Part shown: positions 52,551 through 63,048 of the stretch, piece by piece
Layout of the letters: every line of letters begins with the position of its first letter
How positions within the stretch are numbered: position 1 is the stretch's first letter
From: Aspidiotus rigidus
Taxonomy: Eukaryota > Arthropoda > Insecta > Hemiptera > Diaspididae
NCBI GenBank assembly: GCA_035079385.1
Contig: JAVHKY010000038.1
Span: 2,480,001-2,544,000 of the forward strand
Direction of reading: 5' to 3'
DNA: 64,000 bases
Notes under the pieces: generated by a model
Databases searched by the model: none
Told to the model about the DNA's origin: nothing
What the model saw: the letters and a program-made list of their open reading frames with translations, nothing else
Translations under genes and position numbers: made by a program

Positions 52551-54515
52551 ATTACAATTTTTTTTTATTCATTTAAAACATTTTTAATGAATACTCAAAT
52601 AATATTTCTCTTTGAAGGGTCTAGCCGGTCAAGAATGGTCATCTGGCCCCCAGCACTGATTTCAAAACTGATGTTGGAATAATGTTTGGGGTCATTTAAT
52701 GATAATATTCTCCAATTCTGGTGCCCCCAGCCCTCTTCTACGCTGAGACAAAGCTAATAATAGATTAAAAAATACTTCACAATTTTTATCTCTCTTTCTA
52801 GTGGACAGATCCTCTTGAAACATTGGGTGTTGTTGGCTACATATGTGAACTACCTAGAAAAATTTTGATGCACATGTATGGGAGGCTTTGGAAAGAATTT
52901 AAATACCTTTTTGTCGTGATTTTGGCTGAAGGTGCCAGACTTTCCTCTGCAGTTTTATGTTCACCTACTCTAAAATGGTGACATATATTTTTTCCCGAAT
53001 TTTCGGTCCATGGGAACATTGTTAAAAAATATTAAAAAGTATGAAGTCCAAAAAAGTCCCAAAAAAGTATAAATGTTTGAATATGAAATGGTAGATAACG
53101 AAAAGAGAATGAACAAACTTTATTCTCTACAAAAATGCTCCGAGAACTAGAATATTATAAAATAATAAAGAGAGACTTTGAGAATTGCCTTATAATTAAA
53201 AAAAAATCACTCGTTATAAAAATTTTCCTAATATTATAACAAGTAATTATATCAAAATTCTGATTTAAAAAAATCATTTTAAAAATAATTCTACTCGATC
53301 ATGAGATAAAAGTTCTGAATCTATATTGTCAAATAATTAAACCTAAGTATCGGCAAAAAAATACATAGGTAGGTAATTGTAATCGTAATTTAAAAATACA
53401 TTTCGAGATATAGTTGTGAATACAATACTGGACCTTTTTTCAAAACGGATTCTGGAGGATTTCTCTCTCGAAATACAGCCTGCATTTCATACATCCTCAA
53501 AAACTTATTATTACACTTTGGCAGGACATCGATGGAACAGCTCCCAAACATGGGCGGCTCGAACAGTTTATTAATTGATGGGAGGCGATATAATTGGAGT
53601 ATTAAGGTTAGAAGTGAAGAGTAGTCGTTCTAACAATTTTCCTAACAACGATGCTTTTCATCATCTTTCCTTCTAGTTTTGTATAGACTGTATTTTCCAA
53701 AGCAACTGTGACCGGTGGTGGCTTGGGCCAAATAGAAATTCTGACTGATTATTTCATCTTTTCTATGTTTAGCCATTTGTTTCCCATCTTTTCACCATTC
53801 TTACATATGTTCGCACAGACATTTTAGTACTTCTTTCTTATCATTTAGAGCATTCTTGATCTAGCGCCACCTCGTAAATGGCCAGTGGTTGTATGGGTGG
53901 CACTTCAATATTTCAAAAAAAAATCAAAGAACTCATCTTCTATACGAGAACGAGAATGCGAGATGAAAGACCCACATTTTCATCTGTTTGGCTCAACAAT
54001 TTTATAGAGGGGTAAAATTTTACTTTTTCACAGGATTTTCCTCTTGCTTCTCAAAGCTCTTCAAACGTATGAAAATTGTCGCGTCGACTCAGCGCTGCAT
54101 ATATCGTATTATTTGACTGAAATCTCAAAGTTACCAGAAAAAAAAAAAAGGAAGGGAAAAGTTTCTTTCGCACGAGATACATTTATTATTTTGAATGATG
54201 TTTAATTCTCCGCCCAGGTGTACGAGTAAGAGCACAAAAAGGTTGACAAAACAGAAAATTCAACTTGGAAAAATACTCTTTTCAAATCGTCTGGTGGCGT
54301 GTCACTTCTGTTTTCGTCACTCGTATATGCGGTAAACACGAGTTGTGAAAAATTTGTTGACTTTTTTCCATTCTTCTCGTTCACCGTTATACTATTGAGA
54401 AATATTCCACAAAGCGTACGAAATAGGTATTATTAATTATGATTAAAAATTTAATCCACTTTATAAAATAGGTGAAGAAGTTTTTTTTTTTTTTTTTTAT
54501 TATTTACTTATTAGC
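52551..54515. other. Unassigned region
   Basis: Upstream (minus sense) of the exon-like segment. An 18-codon minus-strand stretch around 52735 (LSQRRRGLGAPELENIII) looks peptide-like but ends in a stop. 53.0-53.5 kb is AT-rich and non-coding; poly-A/T runs occur at 54138-54150 and 54481-54500 (20 T). No gene supported. Confidence 0.4.
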
Positions 54516-54519
54516 TATA

Positions 54520-55229
54520 GAAGTACTCCATGAAGAAATATTGGAGTTGAATGAATTTGTAAAAGTACGTTGACCGGAGGTAGTTTGGAGTATTTATAAC
54601 GGATTCTGAATTGTCAGAGAGGGTAAGAGGAGGCTTGAGAGAGAAACAGAAAATGATTTTCTGGAAGAGGGAGTAAAGTAGGAATAGATGGCAGATTAGC
54701 AAAATATTGGAAGTCGAGTTTTTCATTTGGAAGAGCGAGACTTTCTGGCCAACCGACTTCTCCATCGGTAGAGAGAGTGCAGCCAGCTTTGGAACTCCAT
54801 TTGGATCTATGATTGTGAGAGGGAAAATCATTAGCTATAATGGTTTTGATGAGTCTAATGTAGATTATGTTGGGCGGTTTCTGTAACAGGTTAATCAGGT
54901 TGAGGTGAATGTGAGGCGTCAGGGATGCCCTGAGAAAGATGAATGGATAGATAGGTAGCCAGAGCTTCAATGAAGCTCTGAGTCTCAGCAGTCGAAAAAT
55001 AGGAGGGAGAGAGGGAAAAGAAGGAACTGAATTGTAGATGCAAGAGAGTCAGCTCTAAGCGATACTGAGGGGAATTTTAAACAAAGAATACCAGCCCTGG
55101 CGCATAGGCTGAGCGTAGGGCCAGTGCAGAGAGCACCTAGAACTAAATGTAGAGCAGCAAGTTTTAATGCATTCAGTGATGTTGAGAAGGATTTGTTATC
55201 CTGTCTGTAGGTTGGGCAGCTATAATCCT
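54520..55229 (-). pseudogene. LINE fragment (linker between RT and RNase H), target of the BEL element
   Basis: Minus-strand similarity to 43700-44170. Motifs include a VLGALCTGPTLSLCARA stretch that corresponds to VLGAYRTSPKLSLCTEA and AFPH/AN--SI-T-F-P blocks; a terminal CTLSTDGE may be the beginning of the RNase H (TDGS). Frames are interrupted. After the BEL element the same reading resumes for at least 30 bp (60361-60395: ATCCTAATTGGAGAA, versus ATAATCTAATTTTAAGCGAA in the better copy), confirming that BEL landed in a LINE. Confidence 0.68.
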
Positions 55230-55459
55230 TGTCGCGGCAGTGAAGAGAAAAGATTATTTGTAATGGATAAATATTTCACAATAAAATTGGAATACATTCA
55301 ATTCGATTCATACAATTCGTCATTATTATTGTCTTTGTTACAAGATTTTGAATTTATTGGTTATAAGTATTTTGTTGATACAGGAATCTTTTCCCGCTCA
55401 TCAGCTGATTCTGACCTTCTGACGGCAGGTGCCGCCCTCTGTCGCTCGCATCCGCGACA
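55230..55459 (-). repeat. 3' LTR of the BEL element
   Basis: 230 bp. Differs from 60131-60360 at two places (GTTGATACAGG versus GTTGAGACAGG; CTGACCTTCTG versus CTGCCCTTCTG), about 0.9% divergence, so older than the Gypsy insertion at 48.5 kb but still young. Confidence 0.9.
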
Positions 55460-55633
55460 CTCGGGAGCAAGCAAAAGCAAAAAAAAAAAAAAAAAATTAT
55501 TTTACAATGTTTGTTCTGTTGAAACTGAAAGTTATTTACAAATTTCTTCTAGATTATGATTTTAAGGTGCTCCTTCCCTTATTGAGAGGATTCCTGTATT
55601 TCTTCTTCAACTTCTACAATATCGTAGTCGTCG

Positions 55634-56485
55634 TCATTTTGGATTGATTGAGGTTGTGATTGCGATTCTTCCTGGTATATACCGATAGGATGGAGATGCT
55701 TTAGCGGGCGTTCTAAAGTAGCACCGCATGCTACCTTTAACTTGCGCCGACCGTATTTTCCCATCCTGGCTTTCATTGAGCGCTATGATGATCGCAAGCG
55801 GCCAGGTGTTTCTTTTCTTGAGTGCAGTGAACGGAAGTGTTTTCGGACAAAGGCGAAACTCAGGTAACTCGGATTCTTTTGGTTGTTGATACGGACGAGA
55901 TACAAATCGTGCGCATTGAGTGCATTTGCGTATTGTATTGTAAACAGATCGTCTTCCTTGAAGTAACCAATAACGTCGTCGGATAGCGGTCAACGTCTGA
56001 TCTGTTCCTGTGTGAAAATTTAGATGGTGATAGTGTAGGATGAGCAAATAGACAAACTTACTTTCGCTCGCTTTGGGTAGAAGGATGGGTAATCTTTCTT
56101 GAAATGAAATTTTTGCAAACTGGAATCTGCCATGAGATCTCAGGATTCCTTCTGAGTCCAATCGAATATGTAGACCATCAATTATCGTATTTTTCTTGTT
56201 GTTCTGTAAATCCTTGTAGATATTCGAAAAATGCTGTCGTTGGATTCTTCTTATCCAGAATCGTAGAGCTGTGTAATACGGATCGCTTCTTATCGTTTCG
56301 AAAAAATTCGTCATTTGTGGCACTCGCTCTGCAATAAAACGGAGTACGTATGATGTCGTTTTTATTAATTTATTGAAGTCCGAAAATTTTTCTAGAAGCA
56401 TAGACCAAATGTCAGTTTGTTCTTGAACTTGTACAGGTAATGCTGTGATGATTTCTGGTTCCACATTGTCGTCTTGTGTGTTCAA
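55634..56485 (-). pseudogene. BEL/Pao integrase zinc domain fused to C-terminal domain, catalytic core deleted
   Basis: Open frame of 283 codons. Residues ~1-110 are the region between RNase H and integrase. Residues ~150-195 form the integrase HHCC zinc-binding region (LILHYHHLNFHTGTDQTLTAIRRRYW and IRKCTQCARF). At residue ~215-222 (about plus 55825) the reading passes straight from a PEFRLCP stretch into KKRNTWPLAIIIALNESQDGKIRSAQVK, the C-terminal domain that normally follows about 250 residues later. The D-D-E catalytic core is therefore deleted in frame. Such a protein could still bind DNA but could not integrate. The stop at 55634 is the natural-looking end. Confidence 0.85.
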
Positions 56486-56882
56486 ATCGTGTTTTGCGTA
56501 CTGGGAGGGTTCATGCTTTGGCCATTGATTTGGAGATCCGCTGAGAAATTTCGGACCAGTGAACCAAGAAGATTTCTCGAAGTCCTGGAAGGTTTGGCCT
56601 CGAGAAGCTGGATCGGCTACGTTAAATTCTGCGGGTACATATCGACATGCTACTTTTGTGGTACGTATTTCACGAACACGATTTTCTTCATATGTAGGTA
56701 GAATTTTGGATGTGTAAATGCGTGCTGATGTACACTTGCTGTCGGTCCATAGGATTGCTGGATTTTCAGCGTCTAGATGGAGAGATTTTCTAACAAAACG
56801 TAATGCACGCGCGCCAAGTGTGGCGGCAAGTAGCTCGAGTTTTGGTATTGTTAGGCTTCGTGCTGGTGCTACTTTAGCTTTT

Positions 56883-57928
56883 TCAAAGATGAACTCCGTG
56901 TTTCTCGTAAGAGGATCCCGTACGTAGATGACGAAACCATAGGTAACCTCTTTTACTTGCGTCAGTAAAACAGTGAAATTCAGTGCTTTCTGTTATAGGA
57001 GTTAGTCGTAACTGCAGTGTAGAGGTACTACGAAGATCATTGAGATTTTCTCTCCAGATTGTTGCTAAGTTCTCTGGTAACTTTTCATCATAACTCAGTT
57101 TAAATTCACGAATGGATTGGAGGAAGATTTTTGCTTTTAGAGTTATTGGTGCAAAAATTCCAAGCGGATCGTACGATCTTGCGATGTTTTGTAATACAAC
57201 CCGAAATGTTGGCTCAACTTCGATGAATTTTGGAAGAGCCAGAAATATTTTATCGGTTTGTGTGTTCCATTTTAGTCCTAAGACTGTAACGGGATTTTCT
57301 GTCGCTCTTTTGATTTCAGGAATAGTTTGAAGTACTTCCTGGGATGATGACGACCATCTCCTGAGGTTCATGGAGCATTTTTCGAACATTGCAATTGAAT
57401 CCGATGCAATTTTGATCGCGTGTTCTTCGGAATGCGCTCCTGTAATCAGATTATCAGCATAGAAGTCGTGTGCTAGCAGTGGATACTGTGTTGCATATTT
57501 CTGTAAGTGGTAACGAATGGTTGCCTGCAGAATGAAAGAAGACGCAATAATACCGAAGGCTATGCGCGTAAAGTGTAAGCACAGTATATTTTCGGTCTCA
57601 GGTGGCTTCGATATATCTTTGAGCCATAAACATTTTACGTATTTTCTATCTTCTTGTTTTAACCCTATGCGAAGGTAAGCCTTTTCGAAATCTCCTATGA
57701 TCGTTACTTTGTGTTTTCTAAATCTGAGAATTATCCCCAGCTGGTCTTCAAGCAATTGTCGACCTTTGTATATCGCTTCATTGATCGAAAGAGTATTTTT
57801 CGACTGTTTGGCTTTACCAGCAAATACTATTCGTATCGGCGTTGATTTCTCAGGTTGATATACACCGTGGTGAGGTAAGTAAGAACCTTCATCATATTTG
57901 TGATGTGCGTTTTCAAGGATTCCAGCTT
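56883..57928 (-). pseudogene. BEL/Pao reverse transcriptase domain, frameshifted at both ends
   Basis: The frame holds ENAHHKYDEGSYLPHHGVYQ, FAGKAKQSKNTLSINEAIY, VTIIGDFEKAYLRIGLKQEDRKY (catalytic Asp in IGDFEKAY), FTRIAFGIIASSFILQATIRYHL and FYADNLITGAHSEEHA, the BEL-type catalytic box (YADN; YVDD or YVDN is usual). Then RRWSSSSQEVL, VLGLKWNTQTD and FTDASKRG (first RNase H Asp). One frameshift near 57950 separates it from the Gag-protease ORF, and another near 56945 (at the start of RNase H; GFVIYVRD follows in another frame) separates it from the integrase part. Confidence 0.85.
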
Positions 57929-60034
57929 CTATTTGCTCTCTGAATACATGTTATCGTATGCCTTTAATAATTCAGGTTTATTTTGTAGATTTTTATACAA
58001 GGATCTCAGTCGACCGATGGAAATGCCATAATTGCTTGGAAGAGTTTCCGGATTTATTTTCCATGGCCAACCAACGTGATAACGGTTATCAATAAGTTCA
58101 ATTTTTTCGTAGAATTGTTTTAATGCGTGTTCTTCTTCATCAGCTCGCGTAAGGTAAGCGTCTTTGATTCCAACAACATCAAGTGATACGAGTTGTTCAA
58201 TTGCTGCTGAGGTAGTGAGTAGGTACGATTGTTGTTCGATGTTGTTACCTTGAATTCCAGATATCATCCATCCGAATGAACTGGATACTAGATGAAGATC
58301 TTCTTCTACTGTGATTTTCGGTTCGTTGGCCATGAAAGTGAAGTAATAGTCTCCGCCTATCAACATAGTTGGTACCAATTCGTTACCTTCGTCTGCGAAG
58401 TTAATGTGTGAGTATTCTGGATATCTCTTCAAGAATTCGTGGTGGTCGATGCTGGATATATTTGTTGCAATCTCGGGTGCAGTTTGAACATTGATTGTTC
58501 TCTGTATTCCAGGCAATTCGATTGAGACTGTTGAGGTACGTAGTTTCTTTGGTTGGCTATCTAAAAATCCTTTAACAGGGATTTCTACTGTATTAGATCG
58601 TTTTAATTGCAATAAGTCCGCCATATCATCTTCCAGTAAGGTTCTAGGACAGCCACCGTCGAATACGAGGCGCACGTATTTTGAAGAACCTGTTTCCGGG
58701 TTTCGTATGCGCGTGCAGGCAGTTAGATGTGTTCCTGTTTTGCTCGGTTTTTCTACAAGTAAGGTTTGCGTTGTGGATGCCGTTGCTTTTGGTTCGTTGA
58801 TATTTTGATTTTCAGTTTGTTTCTCTGGAAATTTTATCGAGCACAAGCTGCTGCTATGATGATGTTGTTGGCAATGATAGCATTTCTTCGTTCTTCTGCA
58901 TTTACCTGACTCGTGTTTGTTGAGGCAATTAAAACAACTGCCGTTTATACGTGTTTTTCTGGCTGTTGCAGTAGGGTATGACGAACATTGATCTGAATAA
59001 TGCTCACCTTGACAAAATGCACAGTATGGTTGGTTTTGTCTGTGATACGAAGCTGACGGTACAGAAGCTTTCATCTCTGATGCGGACGCCGATTTCGGTT
59101 TGAAGGTATTTGTTTCAGGCTTTGGTGTTGAATTGTCGAATCTCGATGCTGGAATGGACTGACTGATGTTCGTAGACATAACAGAATATCGTTCCCGTAC
59201 CTTTATCAATTGGTCCATTTTCTTTCGAAAGGTTGGTAGAGTTAGTTCTTCTTCGGTTGAAAGACTAAAAATGATGCTCGTTGGAAATTTTTGAAAAATG
59301 ATGTTTTGCAGGTAGAAGTTGTTTTCAATTGATTCTCCATATTGTTCTAACGCCTTAAGCATGGCTTCGATCGAATTAAACGTCTGCCGGAGTTGCTGTG
59401 TATCTTGTTTCGATGGTTTTGTGGTGTGGATATCGCGGTATAGTTCGGCGATCAATGTTGTTCGGTCATCGTACTCATGATCCAAAGTGCTCCATGCTTC
59501 TTTGTAGCTGCTATCCAGGATGGGTAGGTGATTTATATAGTTTGCGGCTTCACCGGTTATATAATTTTGAAGACGTAGAAACCGTTGCTTATTCTCGATA
59601 GGTGCCCCGTCGAAGATGGATCTGAATGTTTCTTTGAATCTGGGATATAATCTCCGTTTTGTGCCGTCGAAGGATTGTAATTTTAGATGCGGAATCGATG
59701 TGTGTGGTTGGATCGCAATTGGTTGCACTACATTTTGTTGAGGAGCTGGTTGGTTCGCCGTATCCTTTGGTTCAATTTTCGAGTGTAGTTGCTCTAATTT
59801 AATTTGGGTTATGAACACGTTATCAAGAACTGGCACTGCGGTTGAAGCGAAAGAAACCTCCTCTTTCTTCTTTGTTCGAAATTGCTCAATTTTTGGTACG
59901 TACTTTTGGAAAAACGTAATGTGAAATTTGATTTCTTCCAGGTCTGGATTGTCAGATTTGAGAAGATCGTCAGCGGATCCGAGGTACTTTTCGGTCGTTT
60001 CAATATACCTTTGTAGTTCGATTTCAAGCGCCAT
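57929..60034 (-). CDS. BEL/Pao Gag-protease polyprotein
   Basis: Intact 701-aa frame. Gag: N-terminal helical region 1-60, then LKLQSFDGTKRRLYPRFKETF at ~117-138 and a DUF1759-like capsid core to ~280. Three zinc-finger-like stretches: C338-C341-H-C (AFCQGEHYSDQC), C367-C370 and C385-C388 (CFNCLNKHESGKCRRTKKCYHCQQHH). Protease: D459 in VFDGGCPRTLLEDD, where D-S/T-G is expected, and a second block (GGDYYFTFM). It ends in the connection to RT (VGWPWKINPETLPSNYGISIGRL), where a frameshift (near 57950) stops it. In a complete element Gag and Pol are one frame. Start is the first Met after the 5' LTR and primer site. Confidence 0.9.
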   Translation of the reverse strand: MALEIELQRYIETTEKYLGSADDLLKSDNPDLEEIKFHITFFQKYVPKIEQFRTKKKEEVSFASTAVPVLDNVFITQIKLEQLHSKIEPKDTANQPAPQQNVVQPIAIQPHTSIPHLKLQSFDGTKRRLYPRFKETFRSIFDGAPIENKQRFLRLQNYITGEAANYINHLPILDSSYKEAWSTLDHEYDDRTTLIAELYRDIHTTKPSKQDTQQLRQTFNSIEAMLKALEQYGESIENNFYLQNIIFQKFPTSIIFSLSTEEELTLPTFRKKMDQLIKVRERYSVMSTNISQSIPASRFDNSTPKPETNTFKPKSASASEMKASVPSASYHRQNQPYCAFCQGEHYSDQCSSYPTATARKTRINGSCFNCLNKHESGKCRRTKKCYHCQQHHHSSSLCSIKFPEKQTENQNINEPKATASTTQTLLVEKPSKTGTHLTACTRIRNPETGSSKYVRLVFDGGCPRTLLEDDMADLLQLKRSNTVEIPVKGFLDSQPKKLRTSTVSIELPGIQRTINVQTAPEIATNISSIDHHEFLKRYPEYSHINFADEGNELVPTMLIGGDYYFTFMANEPKITVEEDLHLVSSSFGWMISGIQGNNIEQQSYLLTTSAAIEQLVSLDVVGIKDAYLTRADEEEHALKQFYEKIELIDNRYHVGWPWKINPETLPSNYGISIGRLRSLYKNLQNKPELLKAYDNMYSESK

Positions 60035-60114
60035 AATGGTATTGATAATTGTTGGACTTGGAATCGTACTTAGATTTATTATTGATCGTGGAAGAGGTGG
60101 TGGATTAATACTTT

Positions 60115-60130
60115 ACACGCTCTGCTACCA
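60115..60130 (-). other. Initiator tRNA-Met primer-binding site of the BEL element
   Basis: The plus strand has CGCTCTGCTACCA directly before the LTR, the 3' end of initiator tRNA-Met with CCA (CTCTGCTACCA). On the minus strand this follows the 5' LTR with no gap. Confidence 0.7.
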
Positions 60131-60360
60131 TGTCGCGGCAGTGAAGAGAAAAGATTATTTGTAATGGATAAATATTTCACAATAAAATTGGAATACATTC
60201 AATTCGATTCATACAATTCGTCATTATTATTGTCTTTGTTACAAGATTTTGAATTTATTGGTTATAAGTATTTTGTTGAGACAGGAATCTTTTCCCGCTC
60301 ATCAGCTGATTCTGCCCTTCTGACGGCAGGTGCCGCCCTCTGTCGCTCGCATCCGCGACA
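60131..60360 (-). repeat. 5' LTR of the BEL element
   Basis: 230 bp, partner of 55230-55459. The target duplication ATCCT follows at 60361-60365. Confidence 0.9.
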
Positions 60361-60395
60361 ATCCTAATTGGAGAATTGTATAGCTGGTCGAACTC

Positions 60396-61195
60396 GAGTA
60401 ATTGGTTTTGGGTGACGTGAATGAACATCGTCTCCTCAACGTAGACTGCGAAACTTGAATTTTCTAGAACTTCTAAGTTCTATACAGAAACAGTTTTTTA
60501 CTATCTATAATTTTCAGCAGCCCAAGCTATTGCCTCTTCTTTGGAGAAATCATCACAGTCGTAAGATTTTTGCATCAGTTTTGATACATGTTTGCACCAA
60601 TTTTCCTTTATGGAGCAATGGGACCTGCTGTTGCTTGTTCATGGTGAAGCCGGGAAGATTTGAAATGGCCACATTTTTCTTGTAATTAACAGGCGGCGAA
60701 GCAATTGTATATGATGAAGGTAAATTTCCAAATTTTCTTGATCCTCTTGTGAACTTTGGTAAGGGTTGGTTCCTCCCAGTTTCAAATTCTCGTTGCTAAT
60801 GTTGATGAAAGGTCGTAGTGAACATTGACCACAGCAGTAGACAATAGACCTAGACCTGATCTGAAGATGGGGGGGGGGATTGCACCAGCAGAATTATAGT
60901 GCAATAATATGACAGTCTATAACGCGTGAATAAAGCAGCAGGACTTAGCTGGTGCAAGGTATTAACATAATCATCTTTTGACCTAGTTTTAAATTTAATG
61001 AATATTAGCAGTGGCGTTTCCTGACTTTGGGTATGTCTTGTCGTCTTGCATGATGTTTATCGCCCTATTGAAGGTAAGCAACTGGTTTATAATAGATCAG
61101 TCTCTGCAAGTTCTTGGACATTCCATATAGAATGAAGTGAACAAGGCGAAGAAGACAGTCGCTGTTACTGAATTTCGTTGACAATTCTTCTCATA
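60396..61195. other. Unassigned region
   Basis: No recognisable ORF. G9 run at 60870. Possibly eroded LINE upstream (RT) sequence at its left end, but I cannot align it. Confidence 0.35.
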
Positions 61196-61990
61196 TAATT
61201 CAATTCAATCCAATAGCTTTATTAGTGTAGATCAATTACATAATATACTAATAAGTAAATCTAGGCCCAATAGATTGAGCATAAGCCTCTCTCAGCCTTG
61301 TCCATTCTGTCCTGTCTGCTGCTACCCGGTGAAAAAGTTTATTATCCAGAAACCTTACAATGTCGTCCCTCCATCCCATTACTTTTGCTCCACGCTTCCT
61401 TCCCTCTCTTAGATACCAATTGTTTATTTTATAAGTCCATCTTTCATCCTTGAGTCTGTGAATATGACCATCCCAATCCCATTTTTTACGGCGAGCAGCA
61501 TGCACAATACAGTATTTATGTTTTTTCCAAATTTCTCCCTAATGAGCATCATTTTTATTTTGTCTTTCAACTTTATTCCTAACATGGATCTTTCCATAGC
61601 ATTTTGCATTGTTTCCAGTTTTCTGTAGTCTTTTTTGGTCATAGCCCAAGTTTGTGCTCCGTATGTTGCTGCCGGTACAATACAGCTATTAAAAACACTG
61701 CTTTTAAAATTTCTCCTAAAATTCCCTTTGAAGATTTTTGCCAAGGACCAATATTTTCCCCACCCTATTGCTATCCTTCTTTTTCTTTCTTTTTCCATAC
61801 CATTTTTTAAGGCTACTGTTTGGCCCAGGTATATCATTTCTTCCTCGTTTTTCAAAGCTTTACCATCAATTTTTATTACTTCCTGATTGTAGTCGCTAGC
61901 CATTATTTTTGTCTTTTTAATGCTTATTTTCATTCCCGCTTTTTCTCTTTCTTTTCTCAGTTCCTCTATCATCTGTCTCAGCTCTTGCAT
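61196..61990 (-). pseudogene. RTE-like LINE, 3' part of reverse transcriptase
   Basis: The frame 61990-61424 gives AGMKISIKKTKIM, YLGQTVALKNGMEKERKRRIAIGWGKYWSLAKIF, FNSCIVPAATYGAQTWAMTKKDYRKLETMQNAMERSMLGIKLKDKIK, the thumb/C-terminal region typical of RTE-like LINEs. A frameshift near 61490 leads to the frame 61505-61248 (WDGHIHRLKDERWTYKINNW, MGWRDDIVRF, EWTRLREAYAQSIG), the usual end of ORF2. The catalytic YADD part and endonuclease are missing (5'-truncated at ~61990). The 3' tail at 61196-61247 is AT-rich with CAATTCAATCCAATAG. Confidence 0.75.
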
Positions 61991-63048
61991 ATTTTTGCCT
62001 ATTCATATAATTCCAATAGAAGTTCTTGGTTCTGGATCAAAGCGTTCTCGTCTCACTGAGTTGGCTACCTTTTGTAACGTTCCAAATTCTTTATCAACAT
62101 CAAATTCTATTAGAGGGAGCTGATGGGCGCTCGGTAAGAACCGGGAGCGGTTCAATCCTAGCGTATGTGTATGCGGGAATCTACAGAAGCTGGCCGTCTC
62201 AGTTTTGAGAGTCAGGGACAGTTCAGCAAGCCGATGCAGTGGCCGTGGCTGAATACCCTACACCCTCTGACACTTCCCGCCTTTAGTTGGGGGGCTGAAA
62301 TTCCAGAGTTTGAATTAGGATCGTTAGACTTGGTTTATTTACTGAGATTTTTAGTTAGTTTTCTCAGAATTACTATTGAAAAGTTTAAGTATTTGAAAAT
62401 TGAGAATTTTTACTATGTCGTAGTCCCCGATTCTTCAACAGGTCGCAGTGGCGCTTGATGCCTTCTTGCGGAGAGCTGTTCATGATGTGGGCTGAGCCAA
62501 TTGGTGCTCGGTTGCAGTTCTTTAAGGCAAGTCATAAACTAAAATCTGTAGAATTGTTATTTCTGTTAGTCTTTGATTTATTCAATGATCTATTGTTAGC
62601 GGTGTTGCTGCGATCAAAAGTAACGGTAGAGTTCGATTGAAAATTCGAACTTGACCTACCCGACAGCTGTTGCTAAAAACGACTCCCGACTTTGTTTGTA
62701 CAGGACTACGAGTATCGTAAATAACACTTTGAGGGTGTGCGTGAACTGCGCGATTCCAGGAACATCTCGATAATAGACTAGTAGAACCTATTTGAAATGT
62801 CTTCGGAGACAAGTTTCTTCATTTCAGCGACTTTTCTTTCAAAAGAAACCTTTCTTGAGACGTATTGTATTCTCTTTAACTCCTGGTACTTTGTTTTGGT
62901 TTTGCCCGTGTGAGCAGGGCGTTTTAGTAGGGTCTTGCGCTACTTCGTTCAAATCTGCCGGCGCGGCTTAAGTCGCTGAGCACTGATCTCGTAAAATCGT
63001 GATTTGATGTAATGCTAAAATACCAGGGTCAGGGTCTAATATGTGAAG
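61991..63048. other. Unassigned region with a diverged dispersed repeat
   Basis: 62200-62275 resembles 6205-6280 (GGGACAG-TCAGC-AGCCG, CCCTACAC-CTCTGAC). Otherwise non-coding; the plus-strand frames at 62026-62640 have no domain. Confidence 0.35.

Larger units (their letters stand above)
55230..60360 (-). mobile_element. BEL/Pao LTR retrotransposon with deleted integrase core
   Basis: 5,131 bp on the minus strand. LTRs of 230 bp (55230-55459 and 60131-60360; two differences seen) start TGTCGCGG and end CCGCGACA. Flanked by the 5-bp duplication ATCCT (55225-55229 and 60361-60365). Initiator-tRNA-Met primer site next to the 5' LTR. Gag-protease ORF is intact, RT is in a shifted frame, a second frameshift splits RT from the rest, and the integrase keeps HHCC and the C-terminal WPL domain but lacks its DDE core. 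No canonical polypurine tract: the region before the 3' LTR holds an A-run (plus 55479-55496). Family members are usually 6-7 kb. Confidence 0.92.

Noticed and set aside
62110..62165. tRNA-like GGTTCAATCC box
   Set aside because: No matching acceptor stem or A box at the proper distance.
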